From positions 119,665 to 183,664 of the forward strand of contig NZ_BMLQ01000001.1 in the NCBI RefSeq assembly GCF_014645315.1: 64,000 nucleotides of DNA, in the 5' to 3' direction. Positions within the stretch are counted from its first letter, which is position 1, and each line of letters starts with the position of its first letter. A program made the translations under genes and the position numbers. The DNA is from Citricoccus zhacaiensis (GTDB taxonomy: Bacteria; Actinomycetota; Actinomycetes; Actinomycetales; Micrococcaceae). Positions 37,401-46,797 of the stretch are shown here, in pieces. The notes below the pieces were generated by a model. The model was not told where the DNA came from, did not search any database, and saw nothing but the letters and a program-made list of their open reading frames with translations.

Positions 37401-39272
37401 TCAGTCCTCCTCGTCCCAGTCCGGGGTCATGTCCTTGGCGACCTGGATCTCGCTGTTGCCCACGCCGGCCGGAACCATCGGCCACACCATGGAGTCACGG
37501 GAGACCACGAAGTCGACGACCACGGGGCGGTCGTTGATCGCCAGGGCCTGTTCGATCGTCGCGTCCAGGTCCTCCTCGTTCTCGCACCGCAGGCCGACAC
37601 AGCCGTAGGCCTCCGCGAGCTTGACGAAGTCGGGCACCCGGATGGTGTCATGCCCGGTGTTCAGGTCCGTGTTCGAGTAGCGGGACTCGTAGAACAGGGT
37701 CTGCCATTGGCGGACCATGCCCAACGAGGAATTGTTGATGATCGCCACCTTGATCGGGATCTTGTTGATCAGGCAGGTGGCCAGCTCCTGGTTGGTCATC
37801 TGGAAGCAGCCGTCCCCGTCGATGGCCCAGACCACGCGGTCCGGGTTGCCGACCTGGGCGCCCATGGCGGCGGGGACCGCGAAGCCCATGGTCCCGAGCC
37901 CGGCGGAGTTCAGCCACTGATGTGGGCGCTCGTACTTCACGAACTGGCTGGCCCACATCTGGTGCTGGCCCACGCCGGCCACGTACACGGCCTCGGACCC
38001 GGAGTGCTCGGAGAGCCGCTCGATGACCTTCTGCGGGCTCATCAGGCCGTCCTCGGTGGGCGCGTAGCCCATCGGGTAGGTCTCGCGGAGCCGGTTCAGC
38101 ACGGTCCACCACTCGGCCAGGTCCGGCGTCCCGGCCTCGGCATGGGTGTCCCGTACGGCATCGGTGAGCTCGGGGATGATCTCCTTGACCGAGCCCACGA
38201 TCGGCACGTCCGCGGTCCGGTTCTTGGAGATCTCGGCCGGGTCGATGTCGGCGTGGATGACCTTGGCCTTCGGCGCGAAGGAGGCCAGCTGGCCGGTGAC
38301 GCGGTCGTCGAACCGAGCCCCGAGCGTGATCAGCAGGTCGGACATCTGCAGGGCGGAGACGGCGGCCACGGAGCCGTGCATGCCCGGCATGCCCAGGTGC
38401 TGCTCATGGGAGTCCGGGAAGACGCCGCGCGCCGTCAGGGTGGTCACGACCGGCGCGCCGGTCAGTTCGGCGAGTTCGGCCAGCTCGACGCTGGCATGGC
38501 CGCGGGAGACGCCGCCGCCCACGTACAGGACCGGACGCTCGGCCCGCTGGATGAGCCGGGCCGCCTCCCGCACCTGCTTGGAGTGACCGCGGACCACCGG
38601 CCGGTAGCCCGGCAGGTCGATCTTCGGGGGCCAGGAGAACTCCATCATCGCTTGCTGGGCGTCCTTGGCGACGTCCACCAGGACGGGGCCGGGACGGCCG
38701 GTGGTGGCGATGTGGAAGGCCTCGGCCATGGCCTGGGGGATGTCGGCGGCGTTCGTGATCAGCCGGGAATGCTTGGTGATCGGCATGGTGATGCCGACGA
38801 TGTCCGCCTCCTGGAAGGCATCGGAGCCGATGGCCGTCGAGGCGACCTGACCCGTGATGAACACGCAGGCCTGGGAGTCCATGTGGGCGTCCGCAATGGC
38901 CGTCACGAGGTTGGTGGCACCGGGACCCGAGGTGGCGATCGCCACGCCCGGCCGGCCCGACGCCAGGTAGTAGCCCTGTGCCGCGTGGCCCGCGCCCTGC
39001 TCGTGGCGCACCAGGATGTGACGGATGGTGGTGGAGTCCATCAACGGGTCGTAGGTCGGCAGGATGGCTCCGCCCGGAAGGCCGAACACGTCCGTCACGC
39101 CCAGTTCCTCCAGCGCCCGCACGATCGCCTGTGATCCGGTCATCTGCGCCGGCTCGACGACCCGGTTGGGGCCGGGGACCAGACTGTCGGCCGACGACTC
39201 GTTCCTGTCCCGCTTGTCGCGGGCCGTATGGGATGGCATCACCGACGGGGTGATGCGAGATCCGTTGCTCAT
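37401..39272 (-). CDS. ilvB: Acetolactate synthase large (catalytic) subunit
   Basis: Thiamine-diphosphate enzyme joining two pyruvates or pyruvate and 2-oxobutyrate. The 623-residue protein carries an N-terminal hydrophilic extension of about 40 residues, the catalytic Glu in [22 protein letters not shown], and the cofactor-binding [15 protein letters not shown]...[11 protein letters not shown] 39272 is chosen because the homologous core starts soon after; the frame is open through the leader but not coding there. It is the first gene of ilvBNC, behind a 270-base leader with an attenuator. Confidence 0.97.
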   Translation of the reverse strand: MSNGSRITPSVMPSHTARDKRDRNESSADSLVPGPNRVVEPAQMTGSQAIVRALEELGVTDVFGLPGGAILPTYDPLMDSTTIRHILVRHEQGAGHAAQGYYLASGRPGVAIATSGPGATNLVTAIADAHMDSQACVFITGQVASTAIGSDAFQEADIVGITMPITKHSRLITNAADIPQAMAEAFHIATTGRPGPVLVDVAKDAQQAMMEFSWPPKIDLPGYRPVVRGHSKQVREAARLIQRAERPVLYVGGGVSRGHASVELAELAELTGAPVVTTLTARGVFPDSHEQHLGMPGMHGSVAAVSALQMSDLLITLGARFDDRVTGQLASFAPKAKVIHADIDPAEISKNRTADVPIVGSVKEIIPELTDAVRDTHAEAGTPDLAEWWTVLNRLRETYPMGYAPTEDGLMSPQKVIERLSEHSGSEAVYVAGVGQHQMWASQFVKYERPHQWLNSAGLGTMGFAVPAAMGAQVGNPDRVVWAIDGDGCFQMTNQELATCLINKIPIKVAIINNSSLGMVRQWQTLFYESRYSNTDLNTGHDTIRVPDFVKLAEAYGCVGLRCENEEDLDATIEQALAINDRPVVVDFVVSRDSMVWPMVPAGVGNSEIQVAKDMTPDWDEED

Positions 39273-39417
39273 TGCTGTGCCTTCTTCGTCACTGCTAGTC
39301 CGATGGCTACTCAAAGCCCCTTGGGTGCCCGGCCCGGGTGTCCCCCGGGTCGTCCGCCTGCTGGCGGAGAAACCAGTGAAGCCGATGTGGTGGCCGGCTT
39401 CGTTCCGCTTCCCCAAC

Positions 39418-39458
39418 AAAAAAACCCCGACGGCGGCCGGTTGGCCTACTCGGGGTTT
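39418..39458 (-). terminator. Attenuator terminator of the ilvBNC leader
   Basis: On the minus strand AAACCCCGA (39458-39450) pairs with TCGGGGTTT (39430-39422), with an internal GGCC-GGTT-GGCC mini-hairpin, followed by seven T (39424-39418). It lies between the leader peptide and ilvB, so it ends transcription early unless prevented. Just upstream, GCGCCTGGC at the 3' end of the leader ORF can pair over 9 bp with GCCAGGCGC (39468-39460), directly next to the terminator stem: the usual competing-helix layout. Confidence 0.85.
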
Positions 39459-39499
39459 CGCGCCTGGCAGCGGGCGGACCCGCCGTACCGAACCGTGGT

Positions 39500-39544
39500 T
39501 CAGGCCAGGCGCTGGATAACGACGACTAGTCGTGTGTTGGACAT
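39500..39544 (-). CDS. ilvB leader peptide (attenuation)
   Basis: A 14-residue [17 protein letters not shown], read from ATG 39544. Five consecutive codons, Leu-Val-Val-Val-Ile (CTA GTC GTC GTT ATC), name exactly the three end products of the pathway, and another Leu follows. GATACT lies six bases before the ATG with TTGACA 19 bases further up, so this ORF is itself leaderless. Ribosome stalling on these codons when branched-chain amino acids are scarce would favour read-through of the terminator at 39418-39458. Leader-peptide attenuation is known for ilvBNC in Corynebacterium; here it is read from sequence. Confidence 0.85.
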   Translation of the reverse strand: MSNTRLVVVIQRLA

Positions 39545-39550
39545 GCGACC

Positions 39551-39581
39551 AGTATCCCCGAGTGGGTGCTGACGGTGTCAA
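39551..39581 (-). promoter_or_regulatory. Promoter of the ilvBNC leader
   Basis: Minus strand TTGACA (39581-39576), a 19-base spacer and GATACT (39556-39551). The -35 is perfect; the spacer is two bases longer than ideal, which leaves room for control by a factor bound at the palindrome centred at 39604, directly upstream. Confidence 0.7.
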
Positions 39582-39595
39582 TCTACCGGACACCC

Positions 39596-39612
39596 GTCTC
39601 ACATCGTGAGAC
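39596..39612. promoter_or_regulatory. Second copy of the NdgR/LtbR-like palindrome, upstream of ilvB
   Basis: GTCTCA-CATCG-TGAGAC, the same arms and spacer length as the palindrome at 17528-17544. It is the apex of a longer perfect 17-bp inverted repeat (39586-39602 with 39606-39622, loop ATC) that begins twelve bases after the ilvD stop and ends four bases before the ilvB -35. So one element could serve both as ilvD terminator and as operator of ilvBNC. Binding is inferred. Confidence 0.65.
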
Positions 39613-39633
39613 GGGTGTCCGGTTCGTGGACAT

Positions 39634-41391
39634 TCAGCCGAGGTAGGCGCCCTCGGCCGCGGAGTGCACGAGCTTGGCGTACTTGCCGAGCACCCCGGTG
39701 GTGAACTTCGGCGGGATCGGCTCCCAGCCGACCTTGCGAGCCTCCAGCTCGTCCTCCGGGACCAGGAGGTCCAGCGTGCGGGCGGCGATGTCCACGCGGA
39801 TCCGGTCGCCGTCGCGCACGAAGGCGATCGGGCCGGCGTCGGACGCCTCCGGGGCCACGTGGCCGATGCACAAGCCGGTGGTACCGCCCGAGAAGCGACC
39901 ATCCGTCAGCAACAGGACGTCCTTGCCCAGGCCGGCACCCTTGATAGCCCCGGTGATCGCCAGCATCTCGCGCATGCCGGGACCACCCTTGGGCCCCTCG
40001 TAGCGGATGACGACGACGTCGCCCGCCTGCAGCTCGTTCGCCTCCAGGGCGTCCATGGCCTGGCGTTCGCGCTCGAAGACGCGGGCGGTGCCCTCGAAGA
40101 CGTCGGCGTCGAAACCGGCGGACTTCACCACGGCGCCCTCGGGGGCCAGGGATCCCTTGAGGATCGCGAGGCCGCCGTTGTGGTGCAGCGGGTTGTCCAG
40201 GGCACGCAGGACCTTGCCGTCCAGGTCCGGGGGCGTGATGTCCGCCAGGTTCTCGGCCACGGTCTTGCCCGTGACGGTCAGGGCGTCGCCATGGATGAGC
40301 CCGGCGTCCAGCAGGGCCTTCATGACCACGGGAACGCCGCCGACCTTGTCCACATCCGTCATGACGTACTGACCGAAGGGCTTGAGGTCGCCCAGGTGCG
40401 GGACCTTGTCACCGATGCGGTTGAAATCGTCGAGGGTGAGGTCGACGCCGGCCTCGCGGGCGATCGCGAGCAGGTGTAGCACCGCGTTGGAGGAGCCGCC
40501 GAAGGCCATGGTCACGGCGATGGCGTTCTCGAAGGCCTTCATGGTCATGATGTCCCGCGAGGTGATGCCCAGGCGCAGCAGGTTGACGACGGCCTCGCCG
40601 GACTTGCGGGAGAAGGCGTCGCGGCGGCGGTCGGCCGAGGGCGGGGCGGCAGAGCCGGGCAGGGACATGCCGAGTGCCTCGCCGATGCAGGCCATGGTGT
40701 TGGCCGTGTACATGCCGCCACAGGCGCCCTCGCCCGGGCAGATGGCCCGTTCGATGGTGTCCAGGTCCTTCTCGCTCATCAATCCACGAGCGCACGCGCC
40801 CACGGCCTCGAAGGCGTCGATCAGGGTGACCTGCTTCTCCGTGCCGTCCTCCAGGGTGGCGTACCCCGGCATGGTGGACCCGGCATAAATGAACACGCTG
40901 GAGACGTCCAGACGGGCGGCGGCCATCAGCATGCCCGGCAGGGACTTGTCACAGCCGGCCAGCAACACGGAGCCGTCCAGGCGCTCGGCCTGCATCACGG
41001 TCTCCACGGAGTCAGCGATGACCTCGCGGGACACGAGCGAGTAGTGCATGCCGTCGTGGCCCATGGAGATGCCGTCAGACACGGAGATGGTGCCGAACTC
41101 GAGCGGGTAGCCACCACCGGCGTGGACACCCTCCTTGGAGGCCTGTGCGAGGCGGTCCAGGGAGAGGTTGCACGGGGTGATCTCGTTCCAGGAGCTGGCG
41201 ATGCCGATCTGGGGCTTGGCGAAGTCCTCGTCGCCCATGCCGACCGCACGGAGCATGCCGCGTGCGGGGGCGCGCTCCATTCCGTCGGTGACCGCGCGGG
41301 AGCGTGGCTTGATGTCCGGGGTGGAGGCACCGGAGTTGCCTCCGCCCTCCGAACCGCCGGGAAGGGTGGTGTCTGCGGTGGGGGTGGTCAT
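39634..41391 (-). CDS. ilvD: Dihydroxy-acid dehydratase
   Basis: Iron-sulfur dehydratase forming 2-oxoisovalerate and 2-oxo-3-methylvalerate. The 585-residue protein has cluster-ligand cysteines in [20 protein letters not shown] and [16 protein letters not shown], and the C-terminal [20 protein letters not shown] 41391 is chosen since TAGGAT stands seven bases upstream (leaderless); ATG 41400 overlaps that hexamer. The frame stays open to 42075 across the divergent neighbour, which is not coding on this strand. It has its own promoter and is not co-transcribed with ilvBNC if the 39586-39622 hairpin terminates. Confidence 0.97.
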   Translation of the reverse strand: MTTPTADTTLPGGSEGGGNSGASTPDIKPRSRAVTDGMERAPARGMLRAVGMGDEDFAKPQIGIASSWNEITPCNLSLDRLAQASKEGVHAGGGYPLEFGTISVSDGISMGHDGMHYSLVSREVIADSVETVMQAERLDGSVLLAGCDKSLPGMLMAAARLDVSSVFIYAGSTMPGYATLEDGTEKQVTLIDAFEAVGACARGLMSEKDLDTIERAICPGEGACGGMYTANTMACIGEALGMSLPGSAAPPSADRRRDAFSRKSGEAVVNLLRLGITSRDIMTMKAFENAIAVTMAFGGSSNAVLHLLAIAREAGVDLTLDDFNRIGDKVPHLGDLKPFGQYVMTDVDKVGGVPVVMKALLDAGLIHGDALTVTGKTVAENLADITPPDLDGKVLRALDNPLHHNGGLAILKGSLAPEGAVVKSAGFDADVFEGTARVFERERQAMDALEANELQAGDVVVIRYEGPKGGPGMREMLAITGAIKGAGLGKDVLLLTDGRFSGGTTGLCIGHVAPEASDAGPIAFVRDGDRIRVDIAARTLDLLVPEDELEARKVGWEPIPPKFTTGVLGKYAKLVHSAAEGAYLG

Positions 41392-41502
41392 GGGCAACAT
41401 CCTAGGACCGCCCGCCACTGCCGGCCCCCACGTGACACCGCACACGACATCCCCCACGACTTCCCACACGCGGGCCGGCCTCGCGGTCCGTAGACTGACC
41501 CC

Positions 41503-42039
41503 ATGGACGGCGAAGACCTGAAGCACCTGCTCCGCGGGGTCTTCGACACCCGCGTGTTCAACCACGGCGACTTCAATCTCGTCTATGCGCAGCCCTCCGG
41601 CGCCGGCAATCCCTGGACGATCGGCTATCGCCGGCAGCCCCTCGAGTTGCTGCTGTGCCCCGTCGACCTGGACGTCCTGCCCCAGGTGCCGGCCGACACC
41701 TCCATCGCGACGGTGGCCCTGGGCAATGTGGCCACCCTGGCGGACACGGGTACCGGCTACCAGGTCGAGACCGTGACCGGCTTCCGGACCTGGTTCGAGG
41801 TCTCCGGGGCGCCCCGGGTGCCGCTGACGGAGAACCTGCGGGCCCACCTCACCGCCCTCAGGCCCAGCCCGGAGCAGGACGAGGACGACGGCACCCTCGT
41901 TCTGGAGCAGGACGAGGACGCCGAGGACTTCCACCAGTTCATGTCCCACTTCATGGACACCCTGGAGTCCTACTACGCCGAGACCGGCGAGACCGGTGAG
42001 TCTCCCGAGCCGGCCGCGTCCGGAGATCCCCGCCCGTAG
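41503..42039 (+). CDS. Conserved-looking acidic protein of unknown function
   Basis: I do not recognise a family. The 178-residue cytoplasmic protein has an alpha/beta-looking core ([38 protein letters not shown]) and a strongly acidic C-terminal third ([20 protein letters not shown]) ending Pro-rich. No signal peptide or membrane segment. Coding is supported by GC-skewed codon use and TAGACT six bases before the ATG (leaderless). It diverges from ilvD with 111 bases between, and is followed by tRNA-Lys. Confidence 0.75.
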   Translation: MDGEDLKHLLRGVFDTRVFNHGDFNLVYAQPSGAGNPWTIGYRRQPLELLLCPVDLDVLPQVPADTSIATVALGNVATLADTGTGYQVETVTGFRTWFEVSGAPRVPLTENLRAHLTALRPSPEQDEDDGTLVLEQDEDAEDFHQFMSHFMDTLESYYAETGETGESPEPAASGDPRP

Positions 42040-42136
42040 TGGCGAAGGCCACGCCTCCGTGGATTTCGCGTCCACCCCGGTTCTCTGCTAAAGTTTTTCC
42101 TCGTTGCACGGACGGTTTATCGGTCCAGAACAACAG

Positions 42137-42209
42137 GCACCTCTAGCTCAACTGGCAGAGCAATTGACTCTTAATCAATGGGTTCCGGGTTCGAGTCCCG
42201 GGGGGTGCA
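42137..42209 (+). tRNA. tRNA-Lys (CTT)
   Basis: Acceptor GCACCTC pairs with GGGGTGC, the anticodon stem ATTGA/TCAAT encloses CTCTTAA with anticodon CTT for lysine, T arm CCGGG-TTCGAGT-CCCGG. The CCA end is not encoded (ACCC follows). TAAAGT at 42089-42094 is a plausible -10. Confidence 0.95.
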
Positions 42210-42214
42210 CCCGC

Positions 42215-42253
42215 CAGAAGGGCCCCGGTCACAGGACCGGGGCCCTTCTGTGT
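42215..42253 (+). terminator. Terminator of tRNA-Lys
   Basis: Perfect 16-bp stem CAGAAGGGCCCCGGTC (42215-42230) with its complement (42235-42250), loop ACAG, followed by TGTTT. It starts six bases after the tRNA. Confidence 0.85.
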
Positions 42254-42446
42254 TTCCGGCTGTATTCCCTCCTCTCCGCCACCGGCACGAGTGCTCCCGC
42301 GAGGGAACCGCGGGCACCGTTGCGGGAATCGACACGCCCGACGCACTCTCCGTTCACCTTCAGGTCTACCTCCCGTGTCCAAAGCGTGCGACGCTATCGG
42401 CTATCGACAGTCGCTGCGATGAGGGAAGATCGAGGTAAACCGGATC
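42254..42446 (+). promoter_or_regulatory. Upstream region of the M23 peptidase gene
   Basis: About 190 bases without an ORF. It must hold the promoter of the secreted peptidase; no clear -10/-35 pair was found. Pieces such as GGCTATCG are weak. A c-di-AMP (ydaO) riboswitch, common upstream of actinobacterial wall hydrolases, was looked for but its conserved motifs were not seen. A GAGGT ribosome binding site stands ten bases before the GTG. Confidence 0.35.
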
Positions 42447-44159
42447 GTGAAGCATGGATGGGCACCTGCTGGTGCTGCAACGACGGCACTGGTTCTGCTG
42501 GCAGTCTCCGGAGGAGTGGGCACCTCGATGGCTCTTCCGTCACTGGGGACAGAGCTTCCCTCCACCGCGACGGATGCCACCCACAGCCAGGACGCGCAAC
42601 GAGGATCTACCTTCCTCCTGCCCGATTCGCTCACCACGACCGACCCGTCCGACAGTGCGTCCTCCGGGGAACTCGCTCCGGCGACGCACGGCACCTTCGC
42701 CACCGCCCGGAGCGCCTACACGGGCTCCTTCGTCGTCCTCTCGGCATCCCAGCAGCAGACGCTGCAGGAACGGACCGGGTCCGCTGACGCCACCTCGGGT
42801 CATGTGCCGGCCTCGGCCCATCGAGGCGCGATCCCAGGCATCAATGTGGTGATGGACCATCCCGTGTCTGGGCCCATCTCCCTCAGCTCCGCCTTCGGCT
42901 GGCGCGTCAACCCGACCAATGTCGGTCCGGCCATGCAGTTCCACATCGGTCAGGACTACCCGGTGGCCTGTGGCACTCCGGTCCGGGCCTCCGCCGATGG
43001 CACCGTGCGCTTCGCCGCGGACCGGGGGACGTCCGGACTGCGGATCGACGTGGACCACGGTGACGGACTGGCCACCGCCTATCACCACAACTCGGTTCTC
43101 CTGGTGTCCGCCGGCGACCGGGTGACCCGAGGTGACGTGATCGCCCTGGCCGGGACGACCGGCAACTCCACCGGCTGCCACGTCCACTTCGGCATCACCC
43201 TGGACGGCCGGTATCTGGATCCCTCCCTCGTGCTGCCGGCCGTGGCGGGCCAGCCGGCCGCCCTCTCCCCGGAGGACCTGGAACGCATCCGCAACGCCTC
43301 CCACGGCAATCCGACGACGGCCCCGCCGACCAGCATCGCGTCCGGCCCAAAGGACTCCACCTCTGGTGGCCGTGGCCCCGACCCACAGGATCAGGGCGAT
43401 CAGAAGCAAGACGAACAGGACGGTCGCCAAGGCGGCAAGAGTGGCTCCGAGGCCCCTCGGGCCGATGTCCCACCGGCGAAGAGCCCCGGACGGCCTGAAC
43501 AGCCCTCGAGCCCGTCCGCCACGGCGGAGCCGAAGCCCACCAAGCCGAGTAACCCGAGTAAGCCGAGCAAGCCGACCGAGCCGGCCCAGCCAACGGTCCC
43601 GCAGCCGAGTGCCACCGCCGAACCCACGACGCCGGCGCCCACGCCTACCGCCACTCCGACGCCTACCCCAACGCCGACACCCACGACCACGCCTGTGCCC
43701 ACGCCAACACCGTCGGCACCCACGCCTACCCCGACGCCGGCACCCACGCCGACGCCGTCGGTTCCGGTGCCCTCTCCGGGGCAGCCAACGGAGTCATCGG
43801 CAGCACCGTCCACGTCGCCGTCCACTCCTGCACCCACCACCCCGACCACCACTTCACCCACGACCCCGGTGCCGGAACCCGCGGCTCCGAAGGCGCTGGA
43901 CGAGGTTGAGGCAGCCCGCTGGTGTGTGGACCTGGACCCGGACGACCTCAACGGCGACGGCCTGGACATCACCGCCGAGACCGTGCCGACGGAGGTCATC
44001 GCCGTCCTGAGCGCGGCCGGCGAGCCCGAGCAGGTGGACGCACGCCGCCTGGCAGACGTGGATCCCAGCACCGCCTGGCTGGAATCCCTCCCCGCGTGCT
44101 CGGATGAGGACTTCCTCACGGCAGCGGCGTCGGCCACCTCGGCGCCAGCGACCTCCTGA
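42447..44159 (+). CDS. Secreted M23-family (lysostaphin-type) peptidase with Pro/Thr linker and C-terminal domain
   Basis: A 570-residue exported protein. Signal peptide at 1-29 (hydrophobic TTALVLLAVSGGVG). The M23 zinc domain at about 130-275 has HIGQD (first His and Asp ligands) and HVHFG. It is followed by a hydrophilic Lys/Glu/Pro part, a Pro-Thr spacer of about 80 residues that can span the wall, and a C-terminal domain of about 100 residues with two cysteines and a DLNGDGLDITAE loop resembling an EF-hand. M23 enzymes cut peptidoglycan cross-bridges; the exact bond is unknown. GTG start, RBS ten bases upstream. Confidence 0.88.
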   Translation: MKHGWAPAGAATTALVLLAVSGGVGTSMALPSLGTELPSTATDATHSQDAQRGSTFLLPDSLTTTDPSDSASSGELAPATHGTFATARSAYTGSFVVLSASQQQTLQERTGSADATSGHVPASAHRGAIPGINVVMDHPVSGPISLSSAFGWRVNPTNVGPAMQFHIGQDYPVACGTPVRASADGTVRFAADRGTSGLRIDVDHGDGLATAYHHNSVLLVSAGDRVTRGDVIALAGTTGNSTGCHVHFGITLDGRYLDPSLVLPAVAGQPAALSPEDLERIRNASHGNPTTAPPTSIASGPKDSTSGGRGPDPQDQGDQKQDEQDGRQGGKSGSEAPRADVPPAKSPGRPEQPSSPSATAEPKPTKPSNPSKPSKPTEPAQPTVPQPSATAEPTTPAPTPTATPTPTPTPTPTTTPVPTPTPSAPTPTPTPAPTPTPSVPVPSPGQPTESSAAPSTSPSTPAPTTPTTTSPTTPVPEPAAPKALDEVEAARWCVDLDPDDLNGDGLDITAETVPTEVIAVLSAAGEPEQVDARRLADVDPSTAWLESLPACSDEDFLTAAASATSAPATS

Positions 44160-44264
44160 GCTCCGACGACGGGGTGAGAGCGCGGTGAGTGCCTTGCACC
44201 GACGGTGTACCGCCTGCTCACCTTGGACACGTTGTACATCGGCAGAAGCCCTACAGTGGTGCGC

Positions 44265-44741
44265 ATGACTGATCAGCAGCGACTCGCCCCGGGCGACACG
44301 GCCCCCGCCTTCAGCTTGACCGACCAGGAAGGCAACACCGTCTCCCTCGCCGACTACACCGGCCAACGGGTCATCGTGTACTTCTACCCCGCCGCTGCCA
44401 CGCCCGGCTGCACCACCCAGGCCTGCGACTTCCGTGACAACCTCGCGGCGTTCACGGCCGAGGGCTTCGCCGTGCTGGGAATCTCGCCCGACGGGCCGGC
44501 CAAACTGACGAAGTTCGCCGAGGCCGAGTCGCTGGCCTTCCCCCTGCTCTCGGACGAGGACCACACCGTGGCTGCCGCCTACGGGGCCTGGGGAGAGAAG
44601 AAGAACTACGGACGGACCTACGAGGGCCTGATCCGCTCCACTGTGGTGGTCGGTACCGACGGCACCGTGGAACTGGCCCAGTACAACGTCCGGGCGACGG
44701 GACACGTGGCCAAGCTGCGCCGGGATCTCCACCTCGCCTGA
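44265..44741 (+). CDS. bcp: Thioredoxin-dependent peroxiredoxin (BCP/PrxQ type)
   Basis: Cytoplasmic thiol peroxidase reducing H2O2 and organic peroxides. The 158-residue protein has the peroxidatic Cys and the resolving Cys five residues later in TPGCTTQAC, after FYPAAATP (the usual P-x-x-x-T/S-x-x-C). The start at 44265 (MTDQQRL) is supported by TACAGT seven bases upstream (leaderless); upstream in-frame codons from 44205 precede that hexamer. Monocistronic. Confidence 0.93.
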   Translation: MTDQQRLAPGDTAPAFSLTDQEGNTVSLADYTGQRVIVYFYPAAATPGCTTQACDFRDNLAAFTAEGFAVLGISPDGPAKLTKFAEAESLAFPLLSDEDHTVAAAYGAWGEKKNYGRTYEGLIRSTVVVGTDGTVELAQYNVRATGHVAKLRRDLHLA

Positions 44742-44878
44742 GTCGCCTCAGGACTGCCCCGGGGCGCGTCAGGGAGGCATCAGCGCGGCCTTTCCGGCCC
44801 GCGCCGCCTCGGGCCCACGACGGATCCGCCCCCGCCCCAGCGGGTATGATGGGCCGTTGTCCCCGTCAGCGGGGGCCT

Positions 44879-44963
<85 letters not shown>

Positions 44964-45008
44964 GAAGTACCAGACCCTTTCACCTCAGTTTCAGGGAGGC
45001 CCGGACGC

Positions 45009-46742
45009 GTGGAGATCTCGCGCCGCACCGTCATCACGTCCCTGGCGGCGGCGTTCGTCTTGCCGATGAGCGGGTGCGCGTCCCAGATCCGCAGCGAATC
45101 CGAACCGGCGGGCTCCAGTTCGCCCCCATCGGCACCCCGCGCTCCGGCCACGGTGCCCGTGACCATCGGCGTTCCGGCCCGGCCCCAGTCGCTGGACCCG
45201 TCCCTCACCGTGGACGCCGAGTCCCATCGCAGCACGCGCCAGGTCCTGGAGACGCTCCTCGGGGTCGACCACAACACGGGTGCCCCGATCCCCCACCTGG
45301 CCAGTGACTGGACCGTCACCGACGACGGTCTGCGCTATACCTTCTCCCTCACACCGGATGTCGAATTCCATGACGGCACCGCCTTGACTGCCGAGGTCGT
45401 CGCCGCCAACTTCGAGCGGTGGGCGCGACTGCCCGAACTCCTGGGACAGGACCGACTGGACCGGCTGCCCCGCTTGGCCTTTGCCTCCGTCTTCGGCGGT
45501 TACGCCGGTGATGAGCAGTGCCGCTACATCGAGTGCCAGACCGTTGGTGAACGGACGGTGTCCCTCGTCCTGTCCGAACCGATCGTCTTCCTCGCCGCAG
45601 CACTCACCTCTCCCCCGTTCGGCCTCAGCTCGCCAGATTCCTGGGCCGATTTCGACCGCGCCCTGTCGGACACTGAGCCCGGCGAGCTCCCGGAGGCTCG
45701 ACCCTCAGGGACCGGCCCGTTCCGGTGGGGCGAAACACCGGCAGACGGGACCGGCAAGACCGACGGCACCGACCAGTCCACCGCGGAGGACCTTCTGGTG
45801 CTGGAAGCCGACCCGGACTACCGTGGCGGGCCCTCCGCCGTCGGGCCGGTGACCCTGTCCACGATCACCGGCGTCCAGCAACGGCTCCGGGAGCTGCGCC
45901 GCGGCCGCCTCGATGCCTTCGACTACGTCTCACCGTCCACGCTGCGCCCCCTGGTACAGGGAGGTGCGCAGGTGCTCCAACGGGATCCCTTCTCCGTCCT
46001 GTACCTGGGGATGAACACCCGGCATCCGATCCTGGGCCAGCTGTATGTTCGTCAGGCCGTGGCACACGCCGTCGACCGAAGGGCCCTGGCCGAGGAGTAC
46101 TTCCTGGCGGGGTCCTCGCGGGCCGACGAATTCGTTCCACCATCCCTGGGGGTGGCCCATCCGGAGTTGACGACCTACGGCTACGACGCCGAGAAGGCCC
46201 GGGAGCTGCTGGAATTGGCCGGATACCGCGGTGAGCCGTTGGAATTCCTGTACCCCGTGGAGACGTCACGGCCCTATCTGCCCTCCCCGGAACCCGTGTA
46301 TGCCCGGATCGCCGAGGACTTGGCGAACGTCGGACTCGTCCTGGAACCGGTGCCTGTCCGGTGGGAGGACGGCTATCTCGACCGGCTCACCGCGGACACT
46401 GGCCGGGCCTTCCACCTGTCCGGCCGAACCGGCGAGTACCGCGATCCGCACCACTTCCTCGAGCCGCTCTTCGGCAGTCACTCCACCGAATTCGGCTACT
46501 CGAACCAGTTCGTGGTCGAGACCCTGGCCGAGGCCGTGTCCATCAGGGATGCCGAGACCCGCACGACCCTGTACCGGCGCAGTGCGGAATCGCTGGCGCT
46601 GGATCTGCCCGCCCTGCCCCTGGTGTATCCGATCTCCGCGGTCGCCTCGGGACACACGCTGGTCTCCTACCCGACCTCACCGGTCTTGGACGAGCGTTTC
46701 GACCGGATCGTTCCCGTGGATCAGACCGGTCCGCGCCGGTAG
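45009..46742 (+). CDS. ABC transporter substrate-binding lipoprotein (SBP_bac_5, peptide/nickel type)
   Basis: A 577-residue extracytoplasmic binding lipoprotein. The N-terminus ISRRTVITSLAAAFVLPMSGCAS has a twin-arginine pattern (SRRTVI), a hydrophobic run and the lipobox PMSGC, so it is probably a Tat-exported lipoprotein. The family 5 signature region YTFSLTPDVEFHDGTALTAEVVAAN is present near residue 120. Family members bind oligopeptides, nickel or sugars; the ligand is unknown. GTG 45009 has GGGAGG nine bases upstream; the open frame before it lies in tRNA-Leu. No permease or ATPase genes are next to it. Confidence 0.87.
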   Translation: MEISRRTVITSLAAAFVLPMSGCASQIRSESEPAGSSSPPSAPRAPATVPVTIGVPARPQSLDPSLTVDAESHRSTRQVLETLLGVDHNTGAPIPHLASDWTVTDDGLRYTFSLTPDVEFHDGTALTAEVVAANFERWARLPELLGQDRLDRLPRLAFASVFGGYAGDEQCRYIECQTVGERTVSLVLSEPIVFLAAALTSPPFGLSSPDSWADFDRALSDTEPGELPEARPSGTGPFRWGETPADGTGKTDGTDQSTAEDLLVLEADPDYRGGPSAVGPVTLSTITGVQQRLRELRRGRLDAFDYVSPSTLRPLVQGGAQVLQRDPFSVLYLGMNTRHPILGQLYVRQAVAHAVDRRALAEEYFLAGSSRADEFVPPSLGVAHPELTTYGYDAEKARELLELAGYRGEPLEFLYPVETSRPYLPSPEPVYARIAEDLANVGLVLEPVPVRWEDGYLDRLTADTGRAFHLSGRTGEYRDPHHFLEPLFGSHSTEFGYSNQFVVETLAEAVSIRDAETRTTLYRRSAESLALDLPALPLVYPISAVASGHTLVSYPTSPVLDERFDRIVPVDQTGPRR

Positions 46743-46797
46743 TAAAGTCAAGGGCAGACCCCTATCTGTCACCCATCCGTAACCCTGGGAGAGAATC

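Noticed and set aside
42254-42446. c-di-AMP (ydaO) riboswitch upstream of the wall peptidase
   Set aside because: The conserved riboswitch core motifs were not found; position alone is not evidence.
43610-43760. Repetitive DNA (ACGCCTACCCC-like units) as a possible CRISPR or minisatellite
   Set aside because: It is the codon-level repeat of the Pro-Thr spacer in the M23 peptidase; units are short, irregular and in frame, with no spacers.
44788-44815. Hairpin GCGCGGCC/GGCCCGCGC after bcp as a terminator
   Set aside because: The stem has a bulge and no U-run; too weak to call beside the perfect stems elsewhere.
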